Below are positions 38,946 to 50,754 of a stretch of DNA of 64,000 nucleotides, piece after piece. The notes under the pieces were generated by a model. The model ran no database searches. It was not told the DNA's origin and saw only the letters and a program-made list of their open reading frames with translations. This DNA is from Glomus cerebriforme. Its lineage: Eukaryota > Glomeromycota > Glomeromycetes > Glomerales > Glomeraceae. The stretch is taken from positions 185,744-249,743 of the forward strand of contig QKYT01000031.1 in the NCBI GenBank assembly GCA_003550305.1. The letters are read 5' to 3'. The position numbers and the translations under genes were made by a program. How positions within the stretch are numbered: the first letter of the stretch is position 1; every line of letters starts with the position of its first letter.

Positions 38946-39359
38946 AATATNCTGANAATTTTCTTANGTTATCTTCAGTTCTTGTAACTTCAATTGAATA
39001 ATAAAATATCTTTTACCTCAAAAATACTATACCATTTATCAATTAAAGAGTGAACTGATACTCAATAAACAAAATTATTGTTACCTCTAACGTTATAAAT
39101 TTAATTAATTTTTCATTCGAACATAAAGAATAAAAGTTAAAGATAAAGGAATCAAAAAAACGATTAGATGTAACAATGTGGAACTTTTTTGTGCTAATTT
39201 CATATAATGCAAATGTTTGGTAAAAATCTTAATCAATGGATAATTCCATGATAAATACAGTAAATTTTAAATTTAGAACATGAATTATTATTATGCAATA
39301 TTACTTACTTAATATAGACTATCATTATCTGTTGAAAAAAAAGATAAATTAAAAACTGA

Positions 39360-40480
39360 TTTATTTAAAAATTGGATGTGATGAATGGAGATCAAGTTTT
39401 TAATGATACTATATAGCATCCTATGACAACAAACAACTTTACAGAATGACTATATCATACTAGTATATGAACAATTATATGGTATGAAACTAAAATATAA
39501 GAATATTGGTGAAAATACTGGAAAAACTAAATTTGAAGCAGGTTTAATCATACTATTCAACATGCAATCTATTGAACAAGTTTGTATTTTAGTTTAATCA
39601 ATTTATTATCATTATAATTTTATTTTATAGTATATCATTAATAATGTAAATAATTTACATTCTAGGAAAATCAACTTGCAACTTTACTTACAGATAAATT
39701 GTGAAGATTAAATCAAGGAAGACTATATTACTTATTGGGTTTAGTTAAACTTTTACAATACCTTTATGTTAAAAAAACAAATCAAAACCAATTACTAGAA
39801 ACTACTTATACTGTTAATTTGATAGAGTTGGATAGTTTAGTAATGAATTATTTAACTCCTCTTTATGACAAACTTTTAGAATCTTATATTAATATTGTAT
39901 CATATCATGAAGGATATTATTTAACAAATATATCAACTGAATAATGTTTAATATGCTATGATTACATTTGGAATGGTCCATTTTATAATGTTTGTAAGCA
40001 TAATCACGCAGCAAAAATTTATCAACAAGCACAAATAAATAGTTCATTATATCAATAAGAAATAAAAGCTGATTTAGTAAATTATTTTAAAAATAAGCAT
40101 AAAGTACTTCTAGCAAAAAAGAAAAATGAACTAATTTACAATGGTAATGTAGAAATAGCATTTAATGAGATTGTAAAGATATTTGAAATTCAAAGTAAAG
40201 TGCTTTTTAATTATTTATTGATAATAACATTACTAATTTATTTTACATTATAAAAAGGTAGAGCAATTTTTCAAGCCAATAGAGTACAATTAGATGTTAA
40301 TAATAATCCTTTTCATCCAATTATGCCAAATAATTATGAAACAAGTAGTAGCTTTGAAGCATCATCTAAACCTGTAAAAAAATCATGAAAACCTTCAAGG
40401 ATTCTTTGAGCAGTTTAACAAAACTCTCAAAAAATAAGCTCATTTGCATCTAAAAAAAGAAATACTAAAAGAATAAGAAA
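39360..40480 (+). pseudogene. Degraded transposase-like relic (MULE/SWIM type)
   Basis: One frame reads through 39735-40200 with two stops, then across a possible intron (donor after about 40195, acceptor near 40258) to 40480 with more stops. The middle encodes CLIC...Y-I-W-N-G...C-K-H-N-H, resembling the C..C-C-H arrangement of SWIM fingers in MULE/FAR1 transposases. About 350 bases upstream, HPMTTNNFTE resembles the conserved TNN-E-R motif of that family. Stops occur where CAA or CGA would be one transition away (for example TAA before CLIC, TGA before KPSRIL). Family assignment is tentative. Confidence 0.4.
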
Positions 40481-40529
40481 AAACATCTGAAATTCTAAAG
40501 TATAATTTAAAATTATTATTTATTGGGCA

Positions 40530-40700
40530 AATGTATATCTCGCAGGGGTGCGACATCATTATTCATCGCCTCCAATTTGTCATCCCGTATCACACCCTCT
40601 GACTTTCATTTTTATTATTTATTCTAGGGACTTAGAATTTTTTCGAGGTGTGAAATCCTATTTATTACATGTTAATCGTCACATAACTTAATTTTGGCCG
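40530..40700. repeat. Dispersed repeat, copy in inverted orientation
   Basis: The run GTCATCCCGTATCACACC, then TTCTAGGGAC and TGAAATCCTATTTAT matches, in reverse complement, the sequence at about 44050-44165. Together the two copies form a spaced inverted repeat about 3.4 kb apart. Confidence 0.6.
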
Positions 40701-40899
40701 AAAACTTTAATTCTGCCCAGAATTTCTATTTCTGGACGGTATGTAACATTACACAATCCAAAAAAAGGCAATTTTGTTTCTCTTCAAAATCAAAATTTAG
40801 GTTACATGGGACTCCCAAAAAAGGAAATTTTCTTAATTTCGGCCAGAATTACCGAATTAGGAAAATTCCCGGCGATGTATAAATGTCTCACCCCTATAC

Positions 40900-42200
40900 T
40901 AGATCTAGATTTACCCTTATTTATTTATTATAATTGCTGCTATATTAATGAAACTTACATTTATTTAGGAACAAACTAAAGAAAACATTAATAAAAATCT
41001 TACTCAACCTAAAATTTCTGATGCAATTGATTTTTCTATGCAAGAATTGTGAAGTTCCCTTACTTTTATTCCTCAATCTTTTGCTCCTTATGATTCTTAT
41101 GCACATTCTGCATACCCTTTTACTAGCATTCAACCTTCTCCTTCTAATTATGAATATTTGTTAAATATACTGATAACTTCTTATTTATTACCTGCAAATT
41201 CACACTTTCATGAAGAATAGAATTTATTAAATTCACATTTTCCTAATGAACAAAAATAGCAATTCACTGCTCCTTCAAAAAAATTATACCTTAAATAGTA
41301 ATTCATTTACAGATGTTAATAAGAATTCAAATGCAAGAGAACAAACTGGATATATCATTTAACATAATAAAATAAAGAAGTCCATTTTTTTGTGAAATTC
41401 AAAAAGTTAAAAAACTGAAATATAAAAAAAAATCTTATTTCTCTATTTTTTTAAATAAACTTTTTGTGATATTTTTGAAGAAAGATATTTAAAAGAAATT
41501 TTTTTTTTCAAATATCATTAATTAGTTATATATCAGTATTATCTCATTATAAATATGAAATATCATACTTGAATATTATGCGTCTGGGTCAAAATTCATA
41601 TAAAAAAGGGGTGCATAAACTTGCATGATCTGATGGGTCAAGATTCATACATAAGATGGGTCAAGATTCATATTTTTGCTTCTCAACCTCAAGTTCAATG
41701 TTTCAATACTTCAAGTTCAGATAACATGATTATTAATATTATTTTTTATATGATAAAAAATATTCAATATTATGTGTAAAAATTTTTTATTAATACATGT
41801 GAAAAATAAATACAAAATCGGGTCTTAGCCTGTGATACATGACGTTTATGCTAGTATTCTATACAATTATTTTTCTTGATTATCTCTTCTACATGATGCT
41901 TCTTATTTGCGGGTTTTTTACTGGCTAATACCTTATCTTTTAATAAACCCACTATAACTTCTAAAATCCTTTTCACATTCTTGCGTAATTCGATTGAGTT
42001 CTTAAGTGCTAGTGATATTCTTGCTCATATAGTAGATACTTTTAGTACTGTGAAAGATGAAATACCAATCAGTTACTATTTACATAAAAAATTAGCACTA
42101 TACGATAGTAATGCACAAATTGAAAAAATAATGCTGAAAAAAATTTTACCTGTCATGAAGATACCATAAACATATTCATACTCTGAGTTGAAGGTCCATT
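40900..42200. other. Relic coding-like DNA, no gene supported
   Basis: Short frames interrupted by stops continue from the transposase relic to about 41340. Around 41600-41690 there are three copies of a GATGGGTCAAGATTCATA-like repeat. A 62-codon frame at 41981-42169 is open and leads into the heptad minisatellite, suggesting the N-terminal part of a decayed repeat protein. Confidence 0.4.
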
Positions 42201-42227
42201 TTCTCTTGAACATATCTAAGTTCATCA

Positions 42228-42494
42228 CCAGGTTTTACACTTTTACTACCAGGCTTCACACTTCTACTGTCAGATTTCATACTTCCACCACCAGACTTCA
42301 CATTTCCACCACCAGGTTTCATCTTTTCAAGCTCCGCCTAATGACTTCCAAACTCCACCTAATGATTTCCAAGCTCTGCCTAATAGTTTTCAAGTTTCAT
42401 CCAACAATTTTCAAGCTCTACCTAATGATTTCCAAACTCCACCTAATGATTTTTAAGTTCCACCTAACGATTTTCAAGCTTTACCTAACAAGTT
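42228..42494 (+). repeat. 21-bp minisatellite coding heptads
   Basis: About 13 imperfect 21-bp units. The first five translate as P-G/D-F-T/I-L-P/L-P/L and the next eight as Q-A/T-P/L-P-N-D-F in the same frame, so the period is seven residues throughout. One unit carries TAA where Q (CAA) stands in its neighbours, which argues for a decayed coding sequence and not random satellite DNA. Confidence 0.75.
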
Positions 42495-42714
42495 CAAATT
42501 CTAACTAAAATTGGCAAAGGATCCTAAAAATATATAAAGTCATCCTATTATCCAAAGTAGAAATGTAAAACATTTGTAACCAGTCACCAGCAAAATCACA
42601 TATACAGAAACTGAGCTCTCAAATCTTACCAATTTGCACTATTACCAATCTATTATACATAGTAATTTTAGATGAAAAAAAGGTAAGTATGCAATTCAAA
42701 AAAAAAGAGGAATA

Positions 42715-43030
42715 AAGTGATTTACCTTTATATCATAGCAAATTTAATTGAAGAAATGTGAAAATGTATATAATCTAAAAAAGCAAAGAAGAATAAAGCT
42801 AAGAATTACTTTTATACCATAGTAAATCTAGATAAAGAAATGCAAAAGAAGTGTACAATCTAAAAAGAGGAATAAGATGAAGGCTTACCCTATAACATGA
42901 TAAATCTAGACAAAGAAATGCAAGAAAAGGTGAGTGTATAATCAAAAAAAAATGAAGACTTACCTTTATACTATAGTAAATTTGGATGAATAAACATATA
43001 AAGAGGTAAGTATATGGCTCAAAAAACAGA
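42715..43030. repeat. About 80-bp tandem repeat, four copies
   Basis: Four imperfect copies begin at about 42717, 42803, 42883 and 42957. Each starts with TTACCTTTATAYCATAG, continues with AAATCTAGATAAAGAAATG and ends in a purine run. No coding frame is conserved between copies. Confidence 0.6.
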
Positions 43031-43204
43031 GATAACAGAGATATAAAGAAATGCATTTTTTTAAAAGAAAACATTTCTTATGTTACACAAAATATAAATC
43101 ACATAAAAATTAATTTAATTGGATAATATTATGTGATAACAGATGTAAACCATAAAAAATTACTATCACATGATATTTACTAATTAAATATACATGAGCA
43201 TATG

Positions 43205-43315
43205 AAATCATGTGATGCACCTGTGACAAATAGCGCGTGACAAATAATTTTTTTCACGTGAAAAAATTGTCTCTCAGATACTTATAAAAATGGAAGCATG
43301 TGAAATCACGTGGAG
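43205..43315. repeat. Dispersed repeat copy
   Basis: Shares CTGTGACAAATA, an ATTTT-CACG-AAAAATTGTC segment, GATACTTA and AAAATGG in the same order as the copy at 44050-44165, in direct orientation. It lies just outside the left end of the MITE. Confidence 0.5.
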
Positions 43316-43346
43316 TGTAACATTAAACATCACTGGTCATATGATA

Positions 43347-43971
43347 CAGTCTAATCTCGATATACCGAACTCGTGGTTCAAGAGCAAAAGTTCAGTATAT
43401 AGAGGTAGTTCGGTATATCAAATTTTCTTTATATACCGAATTCTATAAGTAAGTAATAAACAGTTCGGTATATTAAAAATCATGTGATTTATCTTATGTA
43501 TTTCAATATAAAATTTTTATTATTGTAAAAAAATAAATGTTTAAAAATTCATAAATTATATTATTATTAATAAAATGTTCAAAAAAATTATAGTACTACT
43601 ATAATACTATTAGAAAAATTATTTTCTGCGTATGTACAGTACATTGTACGATTTATGAAACAAGCATAAATCTTTCTTTTTTTTTAATGTTGCTTATTTA
43701 CATTTGCAATTTTTCTTTTTTGGCTCAACGGATAAAAAGATATTATTTATAATCTACTGATCATATGACCAGTTTGGTATATCAAGATTTTTTTTATTAT
43801 ATTTTATAATAGACGGTATATCAATACATGTTCGGTATATGCTATATCAAGTTTCATATGAAGTTCAGTATATCGAGATTTTTTTATATATTATGAAACT
43901 GGTTTTTTAAAAAAAGTTCGGTATATCGAGAGTTCGTTATATCGTGGGTTCGTTATATCGAGATTAGACTG
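43347..43971. mobile_element. pogo/Tigger-like MITE with TA target site
   Basis: 625 bp. The left end is CAGTCTAATCTCGATATACC and the right end, reverse-complemented, is CAGTCTAATCTCGATATAAC; the terminal inverted repeats extend further with scattered mismatches. Both ends abut TA (43345-43346 and 43972-43973), the target duplication expected of Tc1/mariner-pogo elements, whose ends usually begin CAGT. The interior repeats TTCGGTATATC many times and has no transposase frame, so it is a non-autonomous copy. Confidence 0.85.
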
Positions 43972-44049
43972 TAGTGATTTTTTTATGGTGACGCAGTAAG
44001 ATTGTAATCATCATAATAATAGATAAATAAACGGGTTGGAAGAAATTAT

Positions 44050-44165
44050 GCATGTAACAAATAACAGGTGATAAATAGGATTTCACCTATCGAAAATTTT
44101 TGTCCCTAGAATACTTAGAAAAAATGGTGTGATACGGGATGACAGATATGCACTATTTTGTAAAA
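44050..44165. repeat. Dispersed repeat copy
   Basis: Reverse complement partner of 40575-40680 (shared GTGTGATACGGGATGACA, GTCCCTAGAATACTTA, ATAAATAGGATTTCA) and direct partner of 43205-43315. Confidence 0.6.
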
Positions 44166-44386
44166 AAAATGTTGCGGCTCATATACCGAACATTTTGTCA
44201 TAACCTGTCACACATTTCGGTCGTGCCATCTAAAGCGGAGCAGAATCACGTGATCATATTTCGGTCGTGCGTCGTGCCTTTAGACGTCCCCCCAAAAAGG
44301 CAATAACTGATTAAATCGGTGTAACTTAAAGCTATCTCTATATCGATCTGAAAATTTAGTGGCGGATAATTTTTGAACTTTTTATA

Positions 44387-45497
44387 ATGCCTCGTTTTAC
44401 TTCAAACTTTATAATTTCTTTACGTTCGAATTTATTTATTTCATCGAGATTTGAATTTTTTTCCCGGTCTTACACATCATTTTTACAAGTACCGGCAAGA
44501 AAATTAGATTTAGGTAGTTTAAGTGATAATAGTAAAGCAACCAAAGAGGTGAATGTTCTTTTATAGCATAATTTTAATATATATATGTAACTTCTAATTT
44601 ATTTCTTTAAATAAAATTATATAAATTTGAAATAATGAAAAGTTTCAAATTTGAATCATTAAATAATCAAGTATATTCTTTTTATAAATTTTGAATAGAA
44701 AAGGCGTATAGGACGTGGGCCAGCTTCAGGTAGGGGTAAAACTAGCGGTAGAGGTCATAAAGGTCAAAAAGCTCGTGGGGGTAATAGTAAACCAAGAAGA
44801 GGTTTCGAAGGAGGACAAACTCCTCTTAGTAGACGTTTTCCTAAAAGAGGTTTTCATAATCCGTACGTAGTCTTCAGGAACAAAAGAACAAAGTTTTTTT
44901 TCTCTCTATATAAAATTATATTTTATTTGTTTAGTTTCCAAACGACTTGGGCACCTTTAAACCTTGATAGACTTCAACATTGGATAAATAATGGAAGAAT
45001 AGATCCTTCACAACCTATTACAATGAAACATCTTTTAGATACAAGATGTGTAAGAGATGTTAAAGATGGAGTTAAAATATTGGCTGATGTAAATAACTTT
45101 TTTTTTCCTTTCCTTTTTTTTTTCTTTTGAAAAAGTGTTCTTATCAAATTTTTAATAGGGTAAAGAACATTTCAAAACTCCAGTTACGATTGAAGTATCA
45201 CGTGCATCTAAGCAAGCTATAAAAACTATTGAATCGGTTGGAGGAAAAATTACTTGTAGATATTTTAATAGATTGGCTTTAAGAGCTACAATTAAACCCG
45301 AAAAGTTTTGGAAATTACCAAAATTTGCTGCTCCGATGAAGCAACGCGATATTGGTATATTTTTTAATTTTTACGTTGTTTATTGCATGATATTGGGTTT
45401 TGTATTGAATTTTTTTTAATTTTTGTTATAAACAGTTTGGTATTCGGATCCAAAAAATAGAGGTTATCTCGCTTTATCACCTAAAAAGGATCAATAG
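44387..45497 (+). CDS. MRPL15: Mitochondrial ribosomal protein uL15
   Basis: Five exons: 44387-44548, 44699-44862, 44935-45088, 45159-45354, 45436-45497, for 245 aa. The N-terminus is a clear presequence ([20 protein letters not shown], Arg/Ser-rich, no acidic residues at first). The ribosomal L15 core follows: [39 protein letters not shown], and the L15 signature region [18 protein letters not shown]. It is a structural protein of the mitochondrial large subunit (yeast Mrpl10). The C-terminal tail is longer than in bacterial L15, as in other fungal orthologues. Confidence 0.95.
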
Positions 45498-46587
45498 CAT
45501 TTAATTTTTGTTAAATTATCAAAAATAGAAAGGCAATATAATAAAGTCTTTTATTTTGTTTAAAAAAAAAAAATCTTTTTTTCTTTTTTTAGGTTTGCCT
45601 TTTTATAAAGTGATCTTCGTGATTTTTTTTTTCCTTGGTTAATATTTTTTTTCCAATGTTACAATAATTACTATTGACATTAAAAATATATCGAAATAAA
45701 CTTAAAGAATAGAGAAAGATAAAGGATATATAAAAAGATAAAGAACAATTCTCTTTATATTCCTAATAACCAACAAAAAAAAAATTATTAAAAAGATTAA
45801 AACGAAACTGTTATAATCGGAAAATAATGAAATAAAGGGGAATAGGTAAATTTTTTTTTTTACAATATAATGCAAAGGAAAAAAGAGTGTAAAGTTAAAT
45901 CCCTTACTTTAAAAGGAAAGAAAAAGTGATAGAACAATATAAGAAAAATATATATACATATATATATATGTGTGATCAAAAATAGAATTACAAACATGTT
46001 ATTCCATTTTTTAACATAGTAAATGTTTTTTGAATCCATTAAAAAAGTTTTTAAGAAATAAAATTATTAAACTTTAAAGAACGATTTAAAAACAAATGAC
46101 TTGTTTTTTTTTTCAACTGTACTTAGAAAGGGGTAATGAGTCAATGAATATAATACCAGCAAGAATTGCCGCTACCAAATAAAAAAAACTATTACTATAT
46201 TCAAAAAAAACAAAAAGAAATAAGGACAAAAATGGAGGCGATGGGAATCACATTCGCAATGTGGTGTGAGGAAAAAAAAAATAAAGGAAAAATTAATTAC
46301 ATTACATACAAAGAGATACCTCCAAATAAAAATATGCAAAATACTTGCATATCCAAAAAGTGCAGTTAGAATGTTTGAAAAAGAAGAATAAAAAAAAAAT
46401 AAAATAAAATAAAAAAAGTAAAACCTAAATTCCTCTTTATTATCAAAAAATAATAAAAAAGAAAAAAAAAGAATAATTCAACAAATAATATAGCGAATGG
46501 AAAGAGTCCTCCAATTTTTTTTTTTAATTATAACATCGTTCTATCCTACAGTATTTCAAATGACCCTTTCTACATAAATTAATCTTT
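45498..46587. other. uL15m-DHH1 convergent 3' flanks
   Basis: 1.1 kb of A-rich sequence between convergent stops. A 67-codon plus-strand frame at 46166-46369 is Lys/Asn-rich low complexity. The stretch is probably long 3' UTR of DHH1, but I see no defined element. Confidence 0.55.
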
Positions 46588-48659
46588 TCAAGAAGCAGCT
46601 TTAACACCCATACCACCACCTCTTGCATTAGTGTTCCTCATACCGCCAGAACTTCGTGGATTTTGATGGCTTTGATGACTTTGATGGCTTTGAGAGCGGC
46701 TATTTTGGCTATTTTGATTGGTTTGATTATTCTGAATTTGCTGTTGAGTCTGGGCATCGTCAAGTGCACTAGGAGCGACATATAATCGCTTGTCAATAAC
46801 AGGTGGAATAGGTTGAATCTCAGTACCAAGCTCTTGTTCAATCTTGTAAAGATTGAAACGATCATCATAAGTAATAAGATTAATGGCGAGTCCAAGATGG
46901 CCAAACCGTCCGGATCTACCAATACGGTGAAGATACGTTTCGGCGTTTTTGGGAAAATCAAAATTAATCACGACGTTAACCGCTTGGATATCGATACCAC
47001 GAGTAAGCAGATCTAATTAATTACACACAATACATACAAAGGTATGAATAAATATGACATAAAATCTTCAATCCATAATATTAACGAATAATAATACAAA
47101 CCTGAGCATACCAAGTTACGACAAACACCATTTCTGAAGTCGTGGAAAACACGATTACGATGACTTTGTAACATTTTTGCATGACTATAGAAACATGAAT
47201 ATCCAAGTTCGGTTATTTTCTTTGCAAGAAGTTCGACCCGATTAGTCGAATTACAGAAAATGATAGATTGATTAATTTGTAGCTATAAATCGTATTTAAA
47301 TAAATAATTTAGTAAAATTTATTTTCCATGGTTAATCCAGATAAAATTTAAATAATTATATTAATACCTTGGAAAATAAAGTATTGAGACAATGCACTTT
47401 CTGCCGTTCTTCAACAAACGCATAATATTGTGTGACACCGCGAAGTGTGAGTTCATCCATTAAATTGATTTCATACGGTTTTACGAGGTATTTATCCTAA
47501 ATAGTATACATTAGATATATTATCATTTTCTTAACAATTAGGAAGATGGATTATCAAGGATTGAATTTATAATAATACCTTAAAACTTTTCACAATCAAA
47601 GGAAATGTTGCGCTATATAACATTATCTGACGATCTTTTGGGAAATATGTTATAAGTTGTTCGACGATTGGAGAAAATTCTGGACTCAACAATTTATCGG
47701 CTTCATCCATTACGAATGTTGGACATTCGCTAAAGTCGGCTACACCTTTTCCGGCTAAATCCAAAATACGACCAGGTGTTCCAACAACAATATGTACAAT
47801 TTCAGATAAACGTAAAATATCGTCTTTTAATGTTGTACCACCTGTCGTTACCATAACCTGCACTCCCATATGCTTCCCAAGATTTTTGCATACTTGTGAT
47901 GTTTGTAATGCCAATTCTCTCGTAGGAACAAGTAACAACGCTTGAATTTTCTGTTTTTTCACATTAATTTTTTCTAGGGCTGGAATAACAAAAGCTGCTG
48001 TTTTCCCGGTACCATTTTTTGCTCTTGCAAGAATGTCACGGCCAGTAAGGGCGATTGGTATGGATTCTTCTTGAATTGGTGATGGTCGCTCAAATCCGGC
48101 CTCAAATATTCCCATCAGTAATTCGCGTTTTAGAAAATAGTCTTCAAATTCGTTTCCCTTTGTGGCTGTAACATCCTATTTTGTGTAACCGTAAAATAAA
48201 TATCAAGAAACCGATAAAATATAAATAAATTATACACATTAATATGGATTAAAATAAATTAAAGCATGAATAGGTTTTTCAACTTGAAAGAGAGACCACT
48301 TGCCTCTGTTTGTGGTCTATGATCTTTAGGAGGCAGCCGTAAATTTTTCTTCCAACTATCGTTTTCGTGACTACCAATGAAGTAGAGATCAATCATAAGT
48401 GTCGTAGAAAAAAATTCATTTATATATATTTGTCTGTTATAATAACACCTTCACAAGGTGCATACGAGTATTCTCAATACTCGCGTCGGGTTACGAATGA
48501 TATATTGTGAAAGCACCGACTTTTAAAATTATTTCTTTAAGGCTATAATATTTTCATTATGAAATAGAAAAATAAAATAAAATAAAGATAAAAATAAAAG
48601 CATAAAACTTACTTGAGATGGTGTGGCTGTTGATGATGATTTGGGAGGATTCCAGCCAT
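46588..48659 (-). CDS. DHH1: DHH1/DDX6 DEAD-box RNA helicase
   Basis: Six exons: 48613-48659, 48304-48370, 47579-48175, 47368-47496, 47102-47282, 46588-47012, for 481 aa. Dhh1 activates decapping and represses translation in P-bodies. All helicase motifs are visible: Q motif [21 protein letters not shown], Ia PTRELALQ, Ib TPGR, II DEAD ([10 protein letters not shown]), [34 protein letters not shown]. The Dhh1-specific N-terminus [20 protein letters not shown] then [19 protein letters not shown] confirms the subfamily. The second intron starts with GC (GAG|GCAAGT, 48303 to 48176). The C-terminus is a Gln/Asn/Ser-His tail, low complexity, plausible for condensate formation. The stop is TGA. Confidence 0.96.
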
Positions 48660-49997
48660 TTGAATGTTTTTTAATTTTTTTTTTACAGTACTATGATACA
48701 AGAGTTATATTGCGTGTGAATTATTTTAAAGTTAAAAAAAATGCGTGTTGGTTTTATATGACGGCCGTCCGCCTTTCTTTGCCTGTCTTAGATATCACCG
48801 AACGAAACGATCTTCTGCTCGTAAATAGAAATATTTGAAAAAAAATTTTTTTTTTTTTTGTACACAGATGTAAAGTTGAGTGTATGTTTTGCTTTATAAA
48901 TAGTGGCGATGCAACGAATTCAAAAAAAAACCCAAAAAAATTATTCGTTTTATATACTTTATTAGGTTGTAAAGTAAACTTGTCTATAGTATTTTTTGGT
49001 TAAGTTATCGTCTACAAATAAAAGATAACTGGAAAGCTTTATTAGGTGGTTTTATTCGTTGTTAAACGCTGGTAAAATGTTTATTAAGGAAAAAAAAGTT
49101 CGGCAGAGAGAAAAAATTGTAAGTCCAATAATATAAATAAAAATTTTTTTGTGGGGTTTAAAAGTTTTATGTAATCATCGTCATAAAATTACTACTAAGT
49201 TATGATCACGTGATCCGATCTTAATATTATTTTATATTGTTAAAAAATAATGATCTTAATTTATAATTCCGCCCAATCTGCTCAATTACATTAAGTATTA
49301 TTTAAATATTTACACTAAATTATTTAATAAAATAAAATAAAATTTTATTAAATAGTACAGATCTTTACAAATAATAATTATATTTAATAATTACTTTATA
49401 AAAAGTATTTTATAATATTGAACCTAAAACACTAATATTATTTTGTATAAGATATAGTTAACGAATAAATAAATGCTTTACAATTATAATATTAAAGCCA
49501 AGAAAAATTATATATTATAAATATTTAGTTATAAAATTTGAAAATTTTTTATGTATATAATGTTTAAGTAAAATTATAAACCTTTTCTTTCATATTTAAC
49601 GAATTTTTACTTTTATATGACCAAATAACAAATAATAATATAAAGGGTATAATGACAAATATTTTATTATGATTATATAAAGCTAAAGGTAAAAAATTAT
49701 TTTATACCTAAGATCCAAAATAATATTTCAGGTAAAATGCCACTGTTTAATGTAGAATATTTGGTTTATAAACAGTAAGTGCAAATCAATTCTGTAAAAG
49801 GAATTAAGGAAATTAGGCAAATTGATAATTGTATTAAAGTTTGTAATTCTCTATCTATTAAAGATTCCTAATAGAGAACAAATGGTAAAGATGAAATTTA
49901 CATATATATATATATATATATATATATCTTAGAATTTTTTTGTAATATAATTCTAAAGTTTTAAAATTTTAAATATATAATGAAGTATTTTACACAT
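48660..49997. other. DHH1 upstream region, no gene seen
   Basis: About 1.3 kb between the DHH1 start and the 3' end of PBDC1. Strongly AT-rich, with an (AT)n microsatellite near 49904-49926. Short frames here look like chance. Confidence 0.6.
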
Positions 49998-50754
49998 TTA
50001 CAATTCATTATTAGTTGTTTTCTTTCGAAACAAATGAGAATTCAAGCCTTGCTTATTTCTTGCTATTTCAATTGCATAAAACTGTAATTTAAAAAAAATT
50101 TAAGTAAAGGAACGTTTCAAAGATGCAGAGTATTATATAACCTTACCTGCATTCGTGTAACTATGATTCAAGAAAGTTGGAAAAAGTGGTTAAACTAACA
50201 TGATCATCACTGATCGTTGTATAAAGTGTAAAAGGCGTCCACCCCACGATTGACTTACCAAACATTGTATTCTCTTCAGTATAATCACCATTAACATTTC
50301 TTCTTAATAAAGTACCAAAATTATAATCATTAACTCGTTTTTCATATTTCATAATCCAATTTCTCCAAATCTCTTTTCCTTCAGTAGATTTCATTTCTGT
50401 TTCATTTATTTCAATTAATGAAAAATTTGGAAAGGTATTTTGAAAATCTTGATAAATTTCTTTATCAATCCTAATAAAAAAAATTATTATTTTTTTTTTA
50501 ATAAGAAAAAAAAAATCATTGAAAAGTGAATAAATAAAAATAAATACGGCGTTAATCGAAGAGATTTTCCATCAGTACTCGATATTAAATTAAAATATGT
50601 TTCTGCATATTGCGTGGCTTTGACCGCCCATTGTTTTTCTTTTTATCGAAAAATTTTTATTAAATAGGATTGATCATAGAGAATTTTCGAAAAAAGAAGT
50701 AAACCAACCAATCTCTGGGAGTTGTTCGAGTTCATCGGCGCTAGGTAGTGCCAT
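49998..50754 (-). CDS. PBDC1: PBDC1 (YPL225W-type) protein
   Basis: Five exons: 50709-50754, 50548-50638, 50259-50470, 50147-50160, 49998-50081, for 148 aa. PBDC1 proteins share a small alpha/beta fold; yeast Ypl225w has been described as a chaperone for eEF1A folding. Family blocks are QWAVKATQYAETYFNLISS, LRLTP then DKEIYQDF, NDYNFGTLLR and DYTEENTMF, then VTRMQ and FYAIEIARNKQGLN. Exon 4 is only 14 nt, and skipping it would break the frame just before the conserved FYAIEIARN block. Reading straight through intron 3 instead gives a truncated, unlike-family end, so the five-exon model is preferred. Confidence 0.88.

Noticed and set aside
38764..38946. Ile-rich 60-codon frame as a membrane peptide
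   Set aside because: It is the translation of a TTATATTTATTA low-complexity tract with no other coding sign.
46638..46961. 107-codon minus-strand frame overlapping the DHH1 last exon
   Set aside because: It is a shifted-frame shadow of the DHH1 C-terminus; the DHH1 frame carries helicase motif VI.
50161..50394. PBDC1 last exon reading through to a TAG at 50161
   Set aside because: The read-through C-terminus is unlike the family; splicing at 50258 with the 14-nt exon gives the conserved FYAIEIARN end.
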